Shown here: in pieces, positions 20,109-28,799 of the stretch
How positions within the stretch are numbered: the stretch's first letter is position 1
Layout: the number at the start of each line of letters is the position of its first letter
DNA from: Sulfitobacter sp. W027
GTDB taxonomy: Bacteria > Pseudomonadota > Alphaproteobacteria > Rhodobacterales > Rhodobacteraceae
Direction of reading: 5' to 3'
Assembly (NCBI RefSeq): GCF_025143985.1
Contig: NZ_CP083564.1
Coordinates: 1 to 64,000 of the forward strand
Length of the DNA: 64,000 bases
Notes under the pieces: generated by a model
Databases searched by the model: none
Told to the model about the DNA's origin: nothing
Seen by the model: only the letters and a program-made list of their open reading frames with translations
Made by a program: the position numbers and the translations under genes

Positions 20109-20168
20109 GCGCAATATTGTGGGCAAAACGCGCAAGGCTTTGGGCGGATTGTGCGCAAACTAATGGGC
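20109..20168 (-). promoter_or_regulatory. TnsB-binding-site array at the right end (three sites)
   Basis: On the minus strand, three perfect GCCCA-N5-TTGCGC sites lie at 20153-20168, 20130-20145 and 20109-20124. Their repeat lengths are 23 and 21 bases, and they start 63, 86 and 107 bases inside the terminus. The same motif and spacing occur in opposite orientation at the left end, which supports a role as transposase-binding sites. Confidence 0.8.
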
Positions 20169-20194
20169 TTGAACCGACGATTTTCTTCAATGAT

Positions 20195-20231
20195 CTAAGG
20201 CAGAGTGCGCACGGTTACGCGGTGTCCTACA
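20195..20231 (-). repeat. Right terminal inverted repeat of the Tn7-like element
   Basis: Read on the minus strand it begins TGTAGGACACCGCGTAA, matching the left terminus at 25 of 37 positions without gaps. The tip TGTAGGA is identical at both ends. Confidence 0.85.
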
Positions 20232-20236
20232 GGGAA
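20232..20236. repeat. Target-site duplication, right copy (GGGAA)
   Basis: GGGAA directly follows the ACA terminus and repeats the five bases at 6913-6917. Removing the element and one copy would restore gyrB stop - GGGAA - TTGTAGG. Confidence 0.85.
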
Positions 20237-20290
20237 TTGTAGGTGAGCGCAAAGAACCGCTTTCCCCCACACCAAAGCTCGAAACAGATA

Positions 20291-20330
20291 TCCGCCGCGT
20301 CGCTCAAACAGCTACGCGGCGGATTTTTTT
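20291..20330. terminator. Rho-independent terminator between gyrB (original) and icd
   Basis: TCCGCCGCGT (20291-20300) pairs with ACGCGGCGGA (20314-20323), followed by seven T. It ends just before the icd stop, so it can act for icd on the minus strand and, before the transposon arrived, for gyrB on the plus strand. Confidence 0.85.
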
Positions 20331-20333
20331 ATA

Positions 20334-22532
20334 TCAGGCCGACTGCCCGATGATGCCGTTCAGTGTCTCGGAGGGGCGCATCACACGGGCGGTTTTCTCT
20401 GCGTCTGTGTGATAGTAGCCACCGAGATCGACAGCCGAACCTTGGGCCGCAGCAAGCTCGGACAGGATGTCGGCTTCCTTGGCGGCCAAGTCTTTAGCGA
20501 GAGGCGCGAACTCTGCGGCAAGCTCCGCGTCGTCACCCTGCGCAGCCACCGCTTCGGCCCAGTACCGCGCGAACCAGTAGTGGCTGTCGCGGTTGTCGGG
20601 CTCACCCACCTTGCGCGAAGGAGAACGGCCGTGGTCGAGGATGCCCTGCGTTGCGGTCTCGACCGCTTTGCCCAACACGCGGGCCTTTTCGTTGCCACGC
20701 GCATCGGCGAGGAACATCAGGCTCTCGCCAAGCGCGCAGAACTCGCCAAGGCTGTCCCACCGCAGGTGATTTTCTTCGACCAACTGCTGCACGTGTTTCG
20801 GGGCCGAACCACCCGCGCCCGTCTCAAACAGACCGCCGCCGTTCATCAGCTTCACGATCGATAGCATCTTGGCAGAGGTCGCCAATTCCAAGATCGGGAA
20901 GAGGTCGGTCAGGTAATCGCGCAGCACGTTGCCGGTGATGGCAATCGTGTTCTCGCCTTTGGTGATCGTCTCAAGCGAGGCACGGGTGGCTTCGCGGGGG
21001 GCCATGATCTCGAACTTGTCGGCGACACCTTGGGCCTCAAGGATCGGCTTCACGTAGGAGATCAGTTCGGCATCATGGGCGCGGCTTTCGTCCAGCCAGA
21101 AGATCGCCCGGCAGCCTTCGGCCTTTTGACGCGAGATGGCAAGGTTCACCCAATCCTCAATCGGCGCCTTGCGCGCGGAGGAAGAGCGCCAGATGTCACC
21201 GGCCTCGACCTTGTGCTGGTGCAGCACGGTGCCGTCGTCGAGGATCATTTTCACGGTGCCGGCCTCAGCCAGTTCAAAGGTGGTCGGGTGCGAGCCATAT
21301 TCCTCGGCCTTTTGGGCCATCAGACCGATGTTCTGCACGGTGCCTGCGGTCGCCGGGTTCAGCTTGCCATTTTCTTTGAAGAAATTGATCGCTTCGTCAT
21401 AGACCGGGGCATAGGAATTATCGGGGATCACGCAGTTCGCGTCATGCTCTTTGCCGTCCGGACCCCAACCCTTGCCGCCAGCGCGGATCAGCGCGGGCAT
21501 AGAGGCGTCGATGATCACATCAGAGGAGACATGCAAGTTGGTGATGCCCTTGTCGGAATCGACCATATACATCGGCGGGCGGTCTTCCATGCAGGCGTCG
21601 ATATCGGCCATGATCTCGCTCTCGCCCTTCACGCGCTCCAGCAGATCACCGAGGCCGGAGTTGGGGTTCACGCCCAGTTCCTTCAGCTTTGCGCCATGCT
21701 TTTCAAACACCGGCGCAAGGTAGGCTTTAACCGCGTGGCCAAAGAGGATCGGGTCAGAGACCTTCATCATCGTCGCCTTGAGGTGCAGCGAGAAGAGAAT
21801 GCCCTCTTCCTTGGTCTTTTCGATCTGGGTGTTGAGGAAATCCTTCAGCGCCGCAGCGCTCATGAAGGTCGCGTCAACCACGGTGCCAGCGGGGTAATCG
21901 AGACCGTCCTTCAGAACCGTCTCGCCATTCGCGGTTTCCAGAACGATCTTCGCGCCGGAGGCTTTGTCGAGCGTGGCGGAGACTTCGTTGGAGAAGAAAT
22001 CATTGCCGGACATGGAGGAAACATGCGTCTTGCTGTCCGACGCCCAGTCTCCCATGCGGTGCGGGTTGGATTGGGCAAAGCTTTTCACCGCTTTGGCGGC
22101 GCGGCGGTCAGAGTTGCCTTCGCGCAGGACCGGGTTCACGGCGGACCCTTTAATGCCGTCATATTTCGCGCGCACGGCTTTTTCTTCGTCTGTGCTCGGC
22201 TCTTCGGGGTAGTCGGGCAGCGCGTAGCCTTGGGCCTGAAGCTCTTTGATTGCGGCAACAAGCTGCGGCACGGAGGCTGAGATGTTGGGCAGCTTGATGA
22301 CATTGGCCTCGGCAGTTTTTACCAAACGGCCCAGTTCGGCCAGATCGTCGGACTGACGCTGTTCCTCGGTCAGATGCTCGGGGAAGGTCGCAAGGATGCG
22401 GCCTGCAAGGCTGATGTCTTTCGTGCCGACGCTCACACCGGCGGCTTCGGCGAATTTCTTGATGATCGGCAACAGCGACGCAGAGGCCAGCTCCGGCGCT
22501 TCGTCAACTTTGGTGTAGATGATATCGGACAT
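20334..22532 (-). CDS. icd: Monomeric NADP-dependent isocitrate dehydrogenase
   Basis: This TCA-cycle enzyme oxidises and decarboxylates isocitrate to 2-oxoglutarate, making NADPH. At 732 residues it belongs to the monomeric class (about 740 residues), not the 400-residue dimer. Recognisable stretches include [15 protein letters not shown] at the start and [15 protein letters not shown] near the end. ATG 22532 (MSDIIYTK) is chosen because GGAG lies seven bases upstream; a longer frame begins at 22553. It is convergent with the transposon and shares the terminator at 20291. Confidence 0.95.
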   Translation of the reverse strand: MSDIIYTKVDEAPELASASLLPIIKKFAEAAGVSVGTKDISLAGRILATFPEHLTEEQRQSDDLAELGRLVKTAEANVIKLPNISASVPQLVAAIKELQAQGYALPDYPEEPSTDEEKAVRAKYDGIKGSAVNPVLREGNSDRRAAKAVKSFAQSNPHRMGDWASDSKTHVSSMSGNDFFSNEVSATLDKASGAKIVLETANGETVLKDGLDYPAGTVVDATFMSAAALKDFLNTQIEKTKEEGILFSLHLKATMMKVSDPILFGHAVKAYLAPVFEKHGAKLKELGVNPNSGLGDLLERVKGESEIMADIDACMEDRPPMYMVDSDKGITNLHVSSDVIIDASMPALIRAGGKGWGPDGKEHDANCVIPDNSYAPVYDEAINFFKENGKLNPATAGTVQNIGLMAQKAEEYGSHPTTFELAEAGTVKMILDDGTVLHQHKVEAGDIWRSSSARKAPIEDWVNLAISRQKAEGCRAIFWLDESRAHDAELISYVKPILEAQGVADKFEIMAPREATRASLETITKGENTIAITGNVLRDYLTDLFPILELATSAKMLSIVKLMNGGGLFETGAGGSAPKHVQQLVEENHLRWDSLGEFCALGESLMFLADARGNEKARVLGKAVETATQGILDHGRSPSRKVGEPDNRDSHYWFARYWAEAVAAQGDDAELAAEFAPLAKDLAAKEADILSELAAAQGSAVDLGGYYHTDAEKTARVMRPSETLNGIIGQSA

Positions 22533-22682
22533 GATTGCTCCAAATTGCTGCATTTGCTGCCCTGATAGCGGAAGAGGCGGCGAAGGTCGACGGTATACCG
22601 CAGTATGCGGTAGGGTCGTTTCAGGAAAAAGCGGATTCCAGCCATCGCGCGGGCCAAGCGGCTAGAAAGCGTGGCGATTACC

Positions 22683-23339
22683 TTAGCGGGACACGCTGCG
22701 CAGCTGTAGAATCTGCATCCCAATCGCCATGGCCGGGCCAATGCCCACCGCAAACAGCAGCGTGCCAAGGCCCAAAGTGCCTCCCAACGCCCAGCCGATC
22801 GCGACCACGGTCAACTCAATACTCATCCGGACCAGCGCGATGGGCTTGCCCGTGACCCGCTGTAGCCCTGTCATCAGCCCATCGCGCGGGCCGGGGCCGA
22901 GGTTTGCCACAAGATAAATCGCGCCACCAAAGCCGGTCACGAAGACGCCGGTCAGCGCCAGCACGACATTGGCGAGATAGCTGTCAAAGCGGGGCAGGAT
23001 CGGCAACGCATATTCCAGCACCAGCGCCACGATCACCGCGTTCAGAATGGTGCCGATGCCCGGCGTCTGGCGCAGCGGAATCCAAAGCAGCAGCACCGTG
23101 GCGCTGATAAGGAACGTGGCAAGCCCAAGGCTCCAACCCGTGATATTGGTCACCCCTTCGGCAAAGACGGTCCAAGGGCTGACACCGACGCCCGCCCTGA
23201 CCAAAAGCGCTTCGCCCAAGCCGAACATGACCAGCCCGAGGATCAGAAACACCATCGAGGCAAAGGGCGGCTTGAGGGTGAACGCCTTGGGCGAACTCCA
23301 CCGCAGCGTGGGGACAGAGGTGACAGACAGGAAACTCAC
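22683..23339 (-). CDS. YczE/YitT-like multi-pass membrane protein
   Basis: A 218-residue protein with about five to six hydrophobic segments and several glycine-rich turns, including GLGEALLVRAGVGVSPWTVF and LVANLGPGPRDGLMTGLQRV. These are typical of the YczE/YyaS/YitT family (COG2364), whose function is not established. The first 28 residues are less hydrophobic, so translation might start further in, at the Met before VFLILGLVMFG. It stands alone between icd and the polysaccharide block, on the same strand. Confidence 0.8.
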   Translation of the reverse strand: MSFLSVTSVPTLRWSSPKAFTLKPPFASMVFLILGLVMFGLGEALLVRAGVGVSPWTVFAEGVTNITGWSLGLATFLISATVLLLWIPLRQTPGIGTILNAVIVALVLEYALPILPRFDSYLANVVLALTGVFVTGFGGAIYLVANLGPGPRDGLMTGLQRVTGKPIALVRMSIELTVVAIGWALGGTLGLGTLLFAVGIGPAMAIGMQILQLRSVSR

Positions 23340-23421
23340 GGGCGCGACCTCTGGCGATGCATTCTAGATGCGCACTTGTTCCAGTTTACGCCAAACCCGG
23401 CAAGGTCAATCCACCGCCAGT

Positions 23422-24849
23422 TCACCGCCAGCGGGTGAAGCCGAAAGTCATGTAATCTTTTTGATAGGCATCCGCCGTCAGCGCCTCGATCTCATCGTCA
23501 TAGATATCGGCAAGCGTGAAGGGACCGGGTTCCGCCGCCGCAGGCATGGCGGGGGTGGTCACATGGCCTTGGCCCGCGGCCAAAGCGGGCAGTTCACTGG
23601 CCAGTTCCTCTTCGCGGATGATGCGATCCGGCAGGCAGAACTCTCCGAACCCCGCGATGGCTTGGGCCTGAGAGCACCATGCCGCATCCACCCGGATCGA
23701 CGTCTGACCGGCCAGATTGCCTTTAAGAAATTTCAGAAAGGCGACAAAGGCGGTGCGATGTGCATCTCGGTCATACGCTGCATCGGGGCCGTCCTTGGGC
23801 AGCGGCATCTTGTAGCGGCGCATCAGCGTGTTGCGCAATTGGCGATAGCTGCCCTCGCCCGTGGTCAGGATGTGGCGGCAAAAAGCATCATGCGCCCGTC
23901 GGGCGGGATGGCGCAGCACGGTGAAGCCACGATGCCCCGGTGTTTTGCGTTTCCACTGGCGCAGTTCTTTTTGCGACATCTTATCGCGCAGCGCCTCGCG
24001 CGGGACACCATCAAGGGCGGCGAGCCAATCCAGCACCTGATCCTGCGGCCCGGATTTGATCGGCAGATAGATCAACCCGCTGGTCGCCGCCGCCACGTAA
24101 GAAGGCACATTCGGCCCGCGCCGCGGCTCGAAATTGGGGGTTCGGGTCAGGTCGAAACGATCCAACCGCGCCAGCGCCTCTAGCATCTCGTCATAGTTGC
24201 TGACCTTGGCCGAGATCGGGCTGGGGTTCTGTTTCTTGAGGTTCTTGTCCAGCGCCTCCAACTGCTCATCCACACCGAGATAGCGCGCGAGGCCATTCAT
24301 CACCTCGACGCTTTGCAGGTCTTCGTAGGCTACATAAAACGCCGTTTGCCCCGAGGTCTGCAAACGGTTCAGCAGGGTGATCTGAAAGCGCTGCAAGGCG
24401 TCCAGATGGGTGCTGAACTCATCAGCGTCAAAGACCGCCTGTGCCACCTTCTGCGCCTTCATATCGGTCAGCTTCCACTGCCCCGTCGCCTGCGCGATCT
24501 TCCAACTGACGTAGCTGTCGACCGGATTGCGGGTCAGCACGATTTTCGCGCAACGCTGGTCTTTGATAATGGTATCAAAGACGCGCGGGTCATGATCGTG
24601 GAAATACCGAAAACCGCCCAAGGCATCCTGTTGACCCCGGATGGCGGAGAGCAGCTTTTTGGGGTTTTCGTCCCGCGTGGCCTGATCGACGCCTAGGATC
24701 GGCTCGCTTTTGGGATAGCCCATGAAGAAAGGGTTAAAGGCCTCTCCATGACAAGCGATCCCCGCGAAAGCGTTTAGGTTCGCTTCCAGAAAGTTAGACC
24801 CGGTCCGCATCTCGGCGAAGACCACGAAACTGTCGAATTTGTCGTTCAT
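23422..24849 (-). CDS. Sulfotransferase-family protein (NodH-like)
   Basis: Sulfotransferases move sulfate from PAPS to sugars or other acceptors, releasing PAP. The 475-residue cytosolic protein has a PAPS-binding-loop-like motif at its start (FAEMRTGSNFLE, about 11-22) and a 3'-phosphate motif IVLTRNPVDSYVSWKIA. The second half is longer than in a minimal sulfotransferase and has a second basic segment, VLRHPARRAHDAF. It follows a DUF5928 glycosyltransferase with a 4-base gap, so they are probably cotranscribed. The acceptor is unknown; surface polysaccharide is likely. Confidence 0.75.
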   Translation of the reverse strand: MNDKFDSFVVFAEMRTGSNFLEANLNAFAGIACHGEAFNPFFMGYPKSEPILGVDQATRDENPKKLLSAIRGQQDALGGFRYFHDHDPRVFDTIIKDQRCAKIVLTRNPVDSYVSWKIAQATGQWKLTDMKAQKVAQAVFDADEFSTHLDALQRFQITLLNRLQTSGQTAFYVAYEDLQSVEVMNGLARYLGVDEQLEALDKNLKKQNPSPISAKVSNYDEMLEALARLDRFDLTRTPNFEPRRGPNVPSYVAAATSGLIYLPIKSGPQDQVLDWLAALDGVPREALRDKMSQKELRQWKRKTPGHRGFTVLRHPARRAHDAFCRHILTTGEGSYRQLRNTLMRRYKMPLPKDGPDAAYDRDAHRTAFVAFLKFLKGNLAGQTSIRVDAAWCSQAQAIAGFGEFCLPDRIIREEELASELPALAAGQGHVTTPAMPAAAEPGPFTLADIYDDEIEALTADAYQKDYMTFGFTRWR

Positions 24850-24853
24850 GGGG

Positions 24854-26551
24854 TTATTTCACCAGATAGGGTTTGGGAGCGGGTTTGGCATCGCCAGTCA
24901 CCCCGCGGGAGACCGGAAAATCCCCCACCAGATAGGGATGCATGCCTTGATTCTTGAGGTTCTGAAGGAATTGGTCAAAGCCATTCAGATCAACCATGCG
25001 CGGCGCCTCTGACAGGCGGCGCAGACGGGTACGGCCAATCTCGTCCAATATGCCCTGTAAAGGCTCCATCGGCGCTTCGATGAATTCAGACATCGTCCAG
25101 ATCCGCACGCGCGCTTTGGCATGGGGTGAACGCAGCACATCCATATGCGTGCTTTCCGTTTTTTGCAGCTTTGCTGCAAGACGTCGAATATCAGCAAAAT
25201 CAAGGTTTGAGCGGAACAGCGGCACTGCCCAAGCACCTGTGATGACCGAAATCTGTGCGTTAGGGTCTCTGGCCACGCGCCAATTGATGTCTTGGGTATC
25301 CATCGGGCCGAACTGGAAACACTGGCGTTCGCCACGGGTATTCCAGATCAGATTGGTCAAAAAGGCACTGGCATTGTGATCGCGCAGCACCGGGTTGTCC
25401 GACAAGGCACCGTTCAGCGTGGTCTGGCCTTCAGCAAAATGCACACGGTCAGGGGCAAAGAGATGCCCATGCACGCGGGCCCTGCTGGCACGGCTCAGCC
25501 AATGTTCGAAATCCTCAAAGATCTCGGTGAAACCCTGAAATACCGAGTAAGGCGCGGCGGTGACACCATTCTCCCAATCCTCATTGGGAAACCGGCTTTG
25601 CATATAGAGCCCCGCACGGCCCCGCGTCCGCCGTTCCACGGCCTTGGCAAAGATGCGGTCGATCTTGCCGGGGTTCGGCTCGGTCTTTTTCATCGCCCCT
25701 GCGGGGTCAGTCAGGAAGGCATCATAGAGCCTGTCCGCATGGGGCCAAATCTTGCGCGCGACAAAGCAGTCCGAGCGGCGCAGAAGCTGGAGGTGGTCGT
25801 CGTAAAAAATATGCGGCTTGCCCTGAAAATCGAACTTCGACAGCGTTAGCGACCGGCTTTCGATCTTGCTGGAATAGAGCCTTGCAAGGGTCTGGAAATA
25901 GCTTTCATCGGGGATCCAGACGAGGCGAAAGAACTTGTCGTAGGTCGTCCTGTCGGGGTCTTGCAGGATCGCCGACAGGGTGCGCCGGGTCAGGCACCAC
26001 CATTGCGAGCCCATATGCGGCACAACCCCGTGCGGCATCCGGCGTTTCAGCCGCAATAGGCGCTGCACCTCGACCGCGCGGTCAAACAGATAGCGATTGC
26101 GCCGCCACGAAAAGGGGAACCGCAGGGTGAACCGCTCCGCATCCAGACCGCCCACGGTCCATGGCACATCCGCCGTGGTGGCACTTTCGATAAAGTCGGT
26201 CTGCGGGCGATCCTCAAGATAGTCGATCAACTCCTGCACTGGACGCAGCGGCAGGCAAGAACCGGAGGCGAGATAGACATGGGCCACCTTCGGAAAGCGC
26301 GAGAGCATCAATTCCGCCGCCCCCTGCGAGGCAGCAACGATCCCCCAAGTGCCCCATTCGCAGCGTTTGCGCGGGCTAAAGCATACATCCTTGAGGTCTG
26401 ACAGCGCCCCCACGAAAGCATCATGCGCCCGCCGGGGCACGGCCTTGTCGATGTGGATCACTACCGGGCAGCCCGCAGCGGCCCAATGCCGCGCGACCTG
26501 CTCGGCCCGGTCAAAGGCGTTGTGCACCAACATGATGATCCCGACGCTCAT
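24854..26551 (-). CDS. GT14-like glycosyltransferase with DUF5928 C-terminus
   Basis: The first 250 residues resemble the Core-2/I-branching beta-1,6-N-acetylglucosaminyltransferase family, with IIMLVHNAFDRAEQVARHW, VVIHIDKAV, HVYLASGSCLPLRP and SQWWCLTR. The rest, about 300 residues, corresponds to what is called DUF5928 and has no known role. ATG 26551 overlaps the stop of the upstream GT2 gene (ATGA), and the sulfotransferase follows 4 bases after its stop. A cytosolic enzyme decorating an exported glycan is the simplest reading. Confidence 0.75.
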   Translation of the reverse strand: MSVGIIMLVHNAFDRAEQVARHWAAAGCPVVIHIDKAVPRRAHDAFVGALSDLKDVCFSPRKRCEWGTWGIVAASQGAAELMLSRFPKVAHVYLASGSCLPLRPVQELIDYLEDRPQTDFIESATTADVPWTVGGLDAERFTLRFPFSWRRNRYLFDRAVEVQRLLRLKRRMPHGVVPHMGSQWWCLTRRTLSAILQDPDRTTYDKFFRLVWIPDESYFQTLARLYSSKIESRSLTLSKFDFQGKPHIFYDDHLQLLRRSDCFVARKIWPHADRLYDAFLTDPAGAMKKTEPNPGKIDRIFAKAVERRTRGRAGLYMQSRFPNEDWENGVTAAPYSVFQGFTEIFEDFEHWLSRASRARVHGHLFAPDRVHFAEGQTTLNGALSDNPVLRDHNASAFLTNLIWNTRGERQCFQFGPMDTQDINWRVARDPNAQISVITGAWAVPLFRSNLDFADIRRLAAKLQKTESTHMDVLRSPHAKARVRIWTMSEFIEAPMEPLQGILDEIGRTRLRRLSEAPRMVDLNGFDQFLQNLKNQGMHPYLVGDFPVSRGVTGDAKPAPKPYLVK

Positions 26552-27558
26552 GCCCAGTTCCCTTTTGACATGAGGCCGAGAATCTCAAGCTGACGCCAGT
26601 TGATGTACCGCTCTGACCACTTGCACCAAAGCTGCGGATCGTCCTTTAGCTGCGCGGCATAGGCTTTGTATTCGACCGAAGCGGCGTAATGCTCGTTGCG
26701 TTCCAACTCCTCCGCCGCTTTGGCACCGAAAGTGTCGAGGAACTTGGCATGCAGCAACACGCCCGAGGCTTTCTCTCCGCCCCATTCGTCATAGACCTGA
26801 TTAAGCCCGCGCGGCAGCAGCATATGGGTCGAACTGACATAGGCATAGCGCCGGTCCCATTTGACCAGCGGCACCTTATTCAGCGCCGGGGCCTTTGCGG
26901 GCGCGTCGGGGAAGAACACCCGCGCCCGTGGCCCGCCCTGAATCCAAAGGTTCCCGAACCGCCGATTACGCGAAATCGTGTAGTTGCCACTGTCGAACCA
27001 TGCAGCGATTTCGATAGGGTTCTGCCCCGCTTGGTAAGGTTCTTCATCCAGCCGCCCTTTGGGATACATGTCCAAAAGCATCGCCGAAAAGCTCTTGATC
27101 GAAGAGGCATCCAGCCAGTCGGTCAACGCCCGCAAGGGCCGCGTGTCGCAGAAGGGGTAGACCAGAAACTCATCCGGATCGACCGTCAGCGCCCAATGGC
27201 CATGGGCGTATTTCATCTGTAGCCAGTTCAGCCAATCGACCCCGAACCGTGAGCGCTTATAGCTGGCCTTGGCGCTCCAGACCGACACATCGGGTTGCTC
27301 TGCAAGGTATTCCAGCGAGCCATCCGTGCTGTCATTATCAACGAAGAAAAAATGCCCGACACCCATCTCGCGGTAATATTTCAGGAAATAGGGCAGCCGA
27401 ATGCGTTCGTTGCGCTGCGTGCAGAACACGAGGATATCGTCGCGTTTGATTTGTGCGGTTCGGTTCGCCACGCGGGTAAGCTCCCGCCGCTTGCGGAAGG
27501 CGCGAATGCGCCAGCGCTTGCGTTGCAGTCGCAACCGATATGACTGAATTAAGCCCAA
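26548..27558 (-). CDS. Glycosyltransferase family 2-like protein
   Basis: The 336-residue protein begins with a strongly basic segment. It then shows a GT-A type core: DDILVFCTQRNERIRLPYFL, FFVDNDSTDGSLEYL, and the metal-binding DPDEFLVYPF. This is the Glyco_tranf_2_4 / GT92-like layout common in marine Rhodobacterales. It overlaps the next gene by ATGA and probably starts a three-gene unit with the DUF5928 and sulfotransferase genes. Donor and acceptor sugars cannot be predicted. Confidence 0.8.
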   Translation of the reverse strand: MGLIQSYRLRLQRKRWRIRAFRKRRELTRVANRTAQIKRDDILVFCTQRNERIRLPYFLKYYREMGVGHFFFVDNDSTDGSLEYLAEQPDVSVWSAKASYKRSRFGVDWLNWLQMKYAHGHWALTVDPDEFLVYPFCDTRPLRALTDWLDASSIKSFSAMLLDMYPKGRLDEEPYQAGQNPIEIAAWFDSGNYTISRNRRFGNLWIQGGPRARVFFPDAPAKAPALNKVPLVKWDRRYAYVSSTHMLLPRGLNQVYDEWGGEKASGVLLHAKFLDTFGAKAAEELERNEHYAASVEYKAYAAQLKDDPQLWCKWSERYINWRQLEILGLMSKGNWA

Positions 27559-27602
27559 ACCGCCCCTTACCTATCGAATGTGACCGCTCCTCTACCGCGC
27601 TA

Positions 27603-28799
27603 TCACGTCGACTTTAACACGGTCTTGAAGTGTTCGGCCCATGTCGGCGCGTTAAAAGTCTTCGCAGGGCGCGGGTCTGGCGGAGATGCAGTCCATTCTT
27701 CGATTGTTCTGATCCATGAATAGGGCTCGGTTGTGGCGGCGTAAACGGCTTTGTCGCCCAAGACCTCGCGCAAGACCGGTAAATCGTTGCATAAAACACG
27801 CGATCCAAGGCTCAGCGCTTCGGCCGGGGGCAGGCCGAACCCCTCTGCATGGCTGGGAAAGAGCATCCCCGCCGCCCCTTGCACCAAAGCGGCCAAGCCG
27901 GGGTCACTGAGGCCCGAAAACTCCCGCACGGGTCCGTCAGGGGGCAGCTGATCAAGCCGATCAAAGACCGCCCTGTTGTTCCACCCCCGCGCGCCGCAAA
28001 TCAGCAGCAGCGGCGCATCAGCCCCCATCTGCTGCCATAGATCCAGCAAGAAGTCATGATTCTTGCGGGGCTCGATCGTTCCGACGACGACGAAATAGGG
28101 AGATTTTGGCGTCAGGCCCGGGGGCAGTTCACCGTCATCGGGCAATGGCAGGTCGAGACCCAGATGCGCGACAACGGCGGGCGGTATCCGCCCTCGCATT
28201 TGCGCTTCGCTACGCCGCCGCGTGTCTTGCGAGTTGTAGATTATCAGATCGGCCTGCGCAGCCACCCGGTCGATTTTGGCCCGAAACGGCGCGACCGTGC
28301 CGGGGCGTTGGTAAGCGGGATATTCCAGCGGGATCACGTCATGGATCAGGACGGTAATCCGCCCCCGCGCTTTCTTCACCGCGCCCAGAACCCGGTCCGT
28401 CAGATTGCTGTGACCAACATTAAGATAGGCAAACCCCGGCGGTAGATGCCGAGCGAGCAGTGAGGGCAAACCTGAGGGAAGGCACCGCCCCCGCGCCATA
28501 CGCCGTAAATCGCTTTCTGCCCGCGTTAGAGCCGCAGTGCGCCCCCGCGGCAAGCGCGACACAAGGTCGGCCCGCCCCCAAGGAACGCGGCCTTCAAGGC
28601 GATCTCGAAAGCCCTGCATCCCGGCACGGTCCAGCAAAACATAGCCCAAAGCCGTACGCGCCACTCCATAGAGCGGCGCGTCACCAGTCAGAAGATGTGC
28701 GAGATAGGCCAGTTCGACCCGATCAACCCCCGTCGCGACCCGCCCGACCCGTCGCAGACTGCGCGTCAGATCAAGAAGCCGTGCGGTGGGTTCAGCCAT
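27603..28799 (-). CDS. Glycosyltransferase family 4 (GT1-fold)
   Basis: This 398-residue protein has the retaining GT-B pattern: VVVGTIEPRKNHDFLLDLW for the start of the donor domain and EGFGLPPAEALSLGSRVLC for the E-x7-E nucleotide-sugar site. The N-terminal domain is rich in arginine. It overlaps the galE stop/start region by 8 bases, so the two are coupled. It probably adds a hexose during surface polysaccharide assembly. Confidence 0.85.
   Translation of the reverse strand: MAEPTARLLDLTRSLRRVGRVATGVDRVELAYLAHLLTGDAPLYGVARTALGYVLLDRAGMQGFRDRLEGRVPWGRADLVSRLPRGRTAALTRAESDLRRMARGRCLPSGLPSLLARHLPPGFAYLNVGHSNLTDRVLGAVKKARGRITVLIHDVIPLEYPAYQRPGTVAPFRAKIDRVAAQADLIIYNSQDTRRRSEAQMRGRIPPAVVAHLGLDLPLPDDGELPPGLTPKSPYFVVVGTIEPRKNHDFLLDLWQQMGADAPLLLICGARGWNNRAVFDRLDQLPPDGPVREFSGLSDPGLAALVQGAAGMLFPSHAEGFGLPPAEALSLGSRVLCNDLPVLREVLGDKAVYAATTEPYSWIRTIEEWTASPPDPRPAKTFNAPTWAEHFKTVLKST

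Larger units (their letters stand above)
6918..20231. mobile_element. Tn7-like transposon with TnsABC and TniQ, inserted behind gyrB
   Basis: The element is 13,314 bp long. It starts with TGT (6918) and ends with ACA (20231), flanked by GGGAA on both sides. The terminal 37 bases match in inverted orientation at 25 positions, including TGTAGGA at both tips. Inside the termini lie arrays of GCCCA-N5-TTGCGC pointing inward from each end, which I read as TnsB sites. The right part is the tnsA-tnsB-tnsC-tniQ operon (14532-19967), whose last gene ends 264 bp from the right terminus. The left part holds cargo: an IS256 remnant, an ABC-3C system, a ParA three-gene operon and an XRE regulator. All four transposition proteins look intact with their catalytic residues. 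No cas genes or CRISPR were seen. Confidence 0.93.

Noticed and set aside
6918..20231. CRISPR-associated transposon (CAST)
   Set aside because: No cas genes and no repeat-spacer array are visible. TniQ is long and TnsD-like, which fits protein-guided targeting.
13451..23346. Shared 16-base string GAAACTCACGGGCGCG at 13451-13466 and 23331-23346
   Set aside because: One such match is expected about by chance in 64 kb. The flanks do not align, so it is not treated as an attachment or repeat site.
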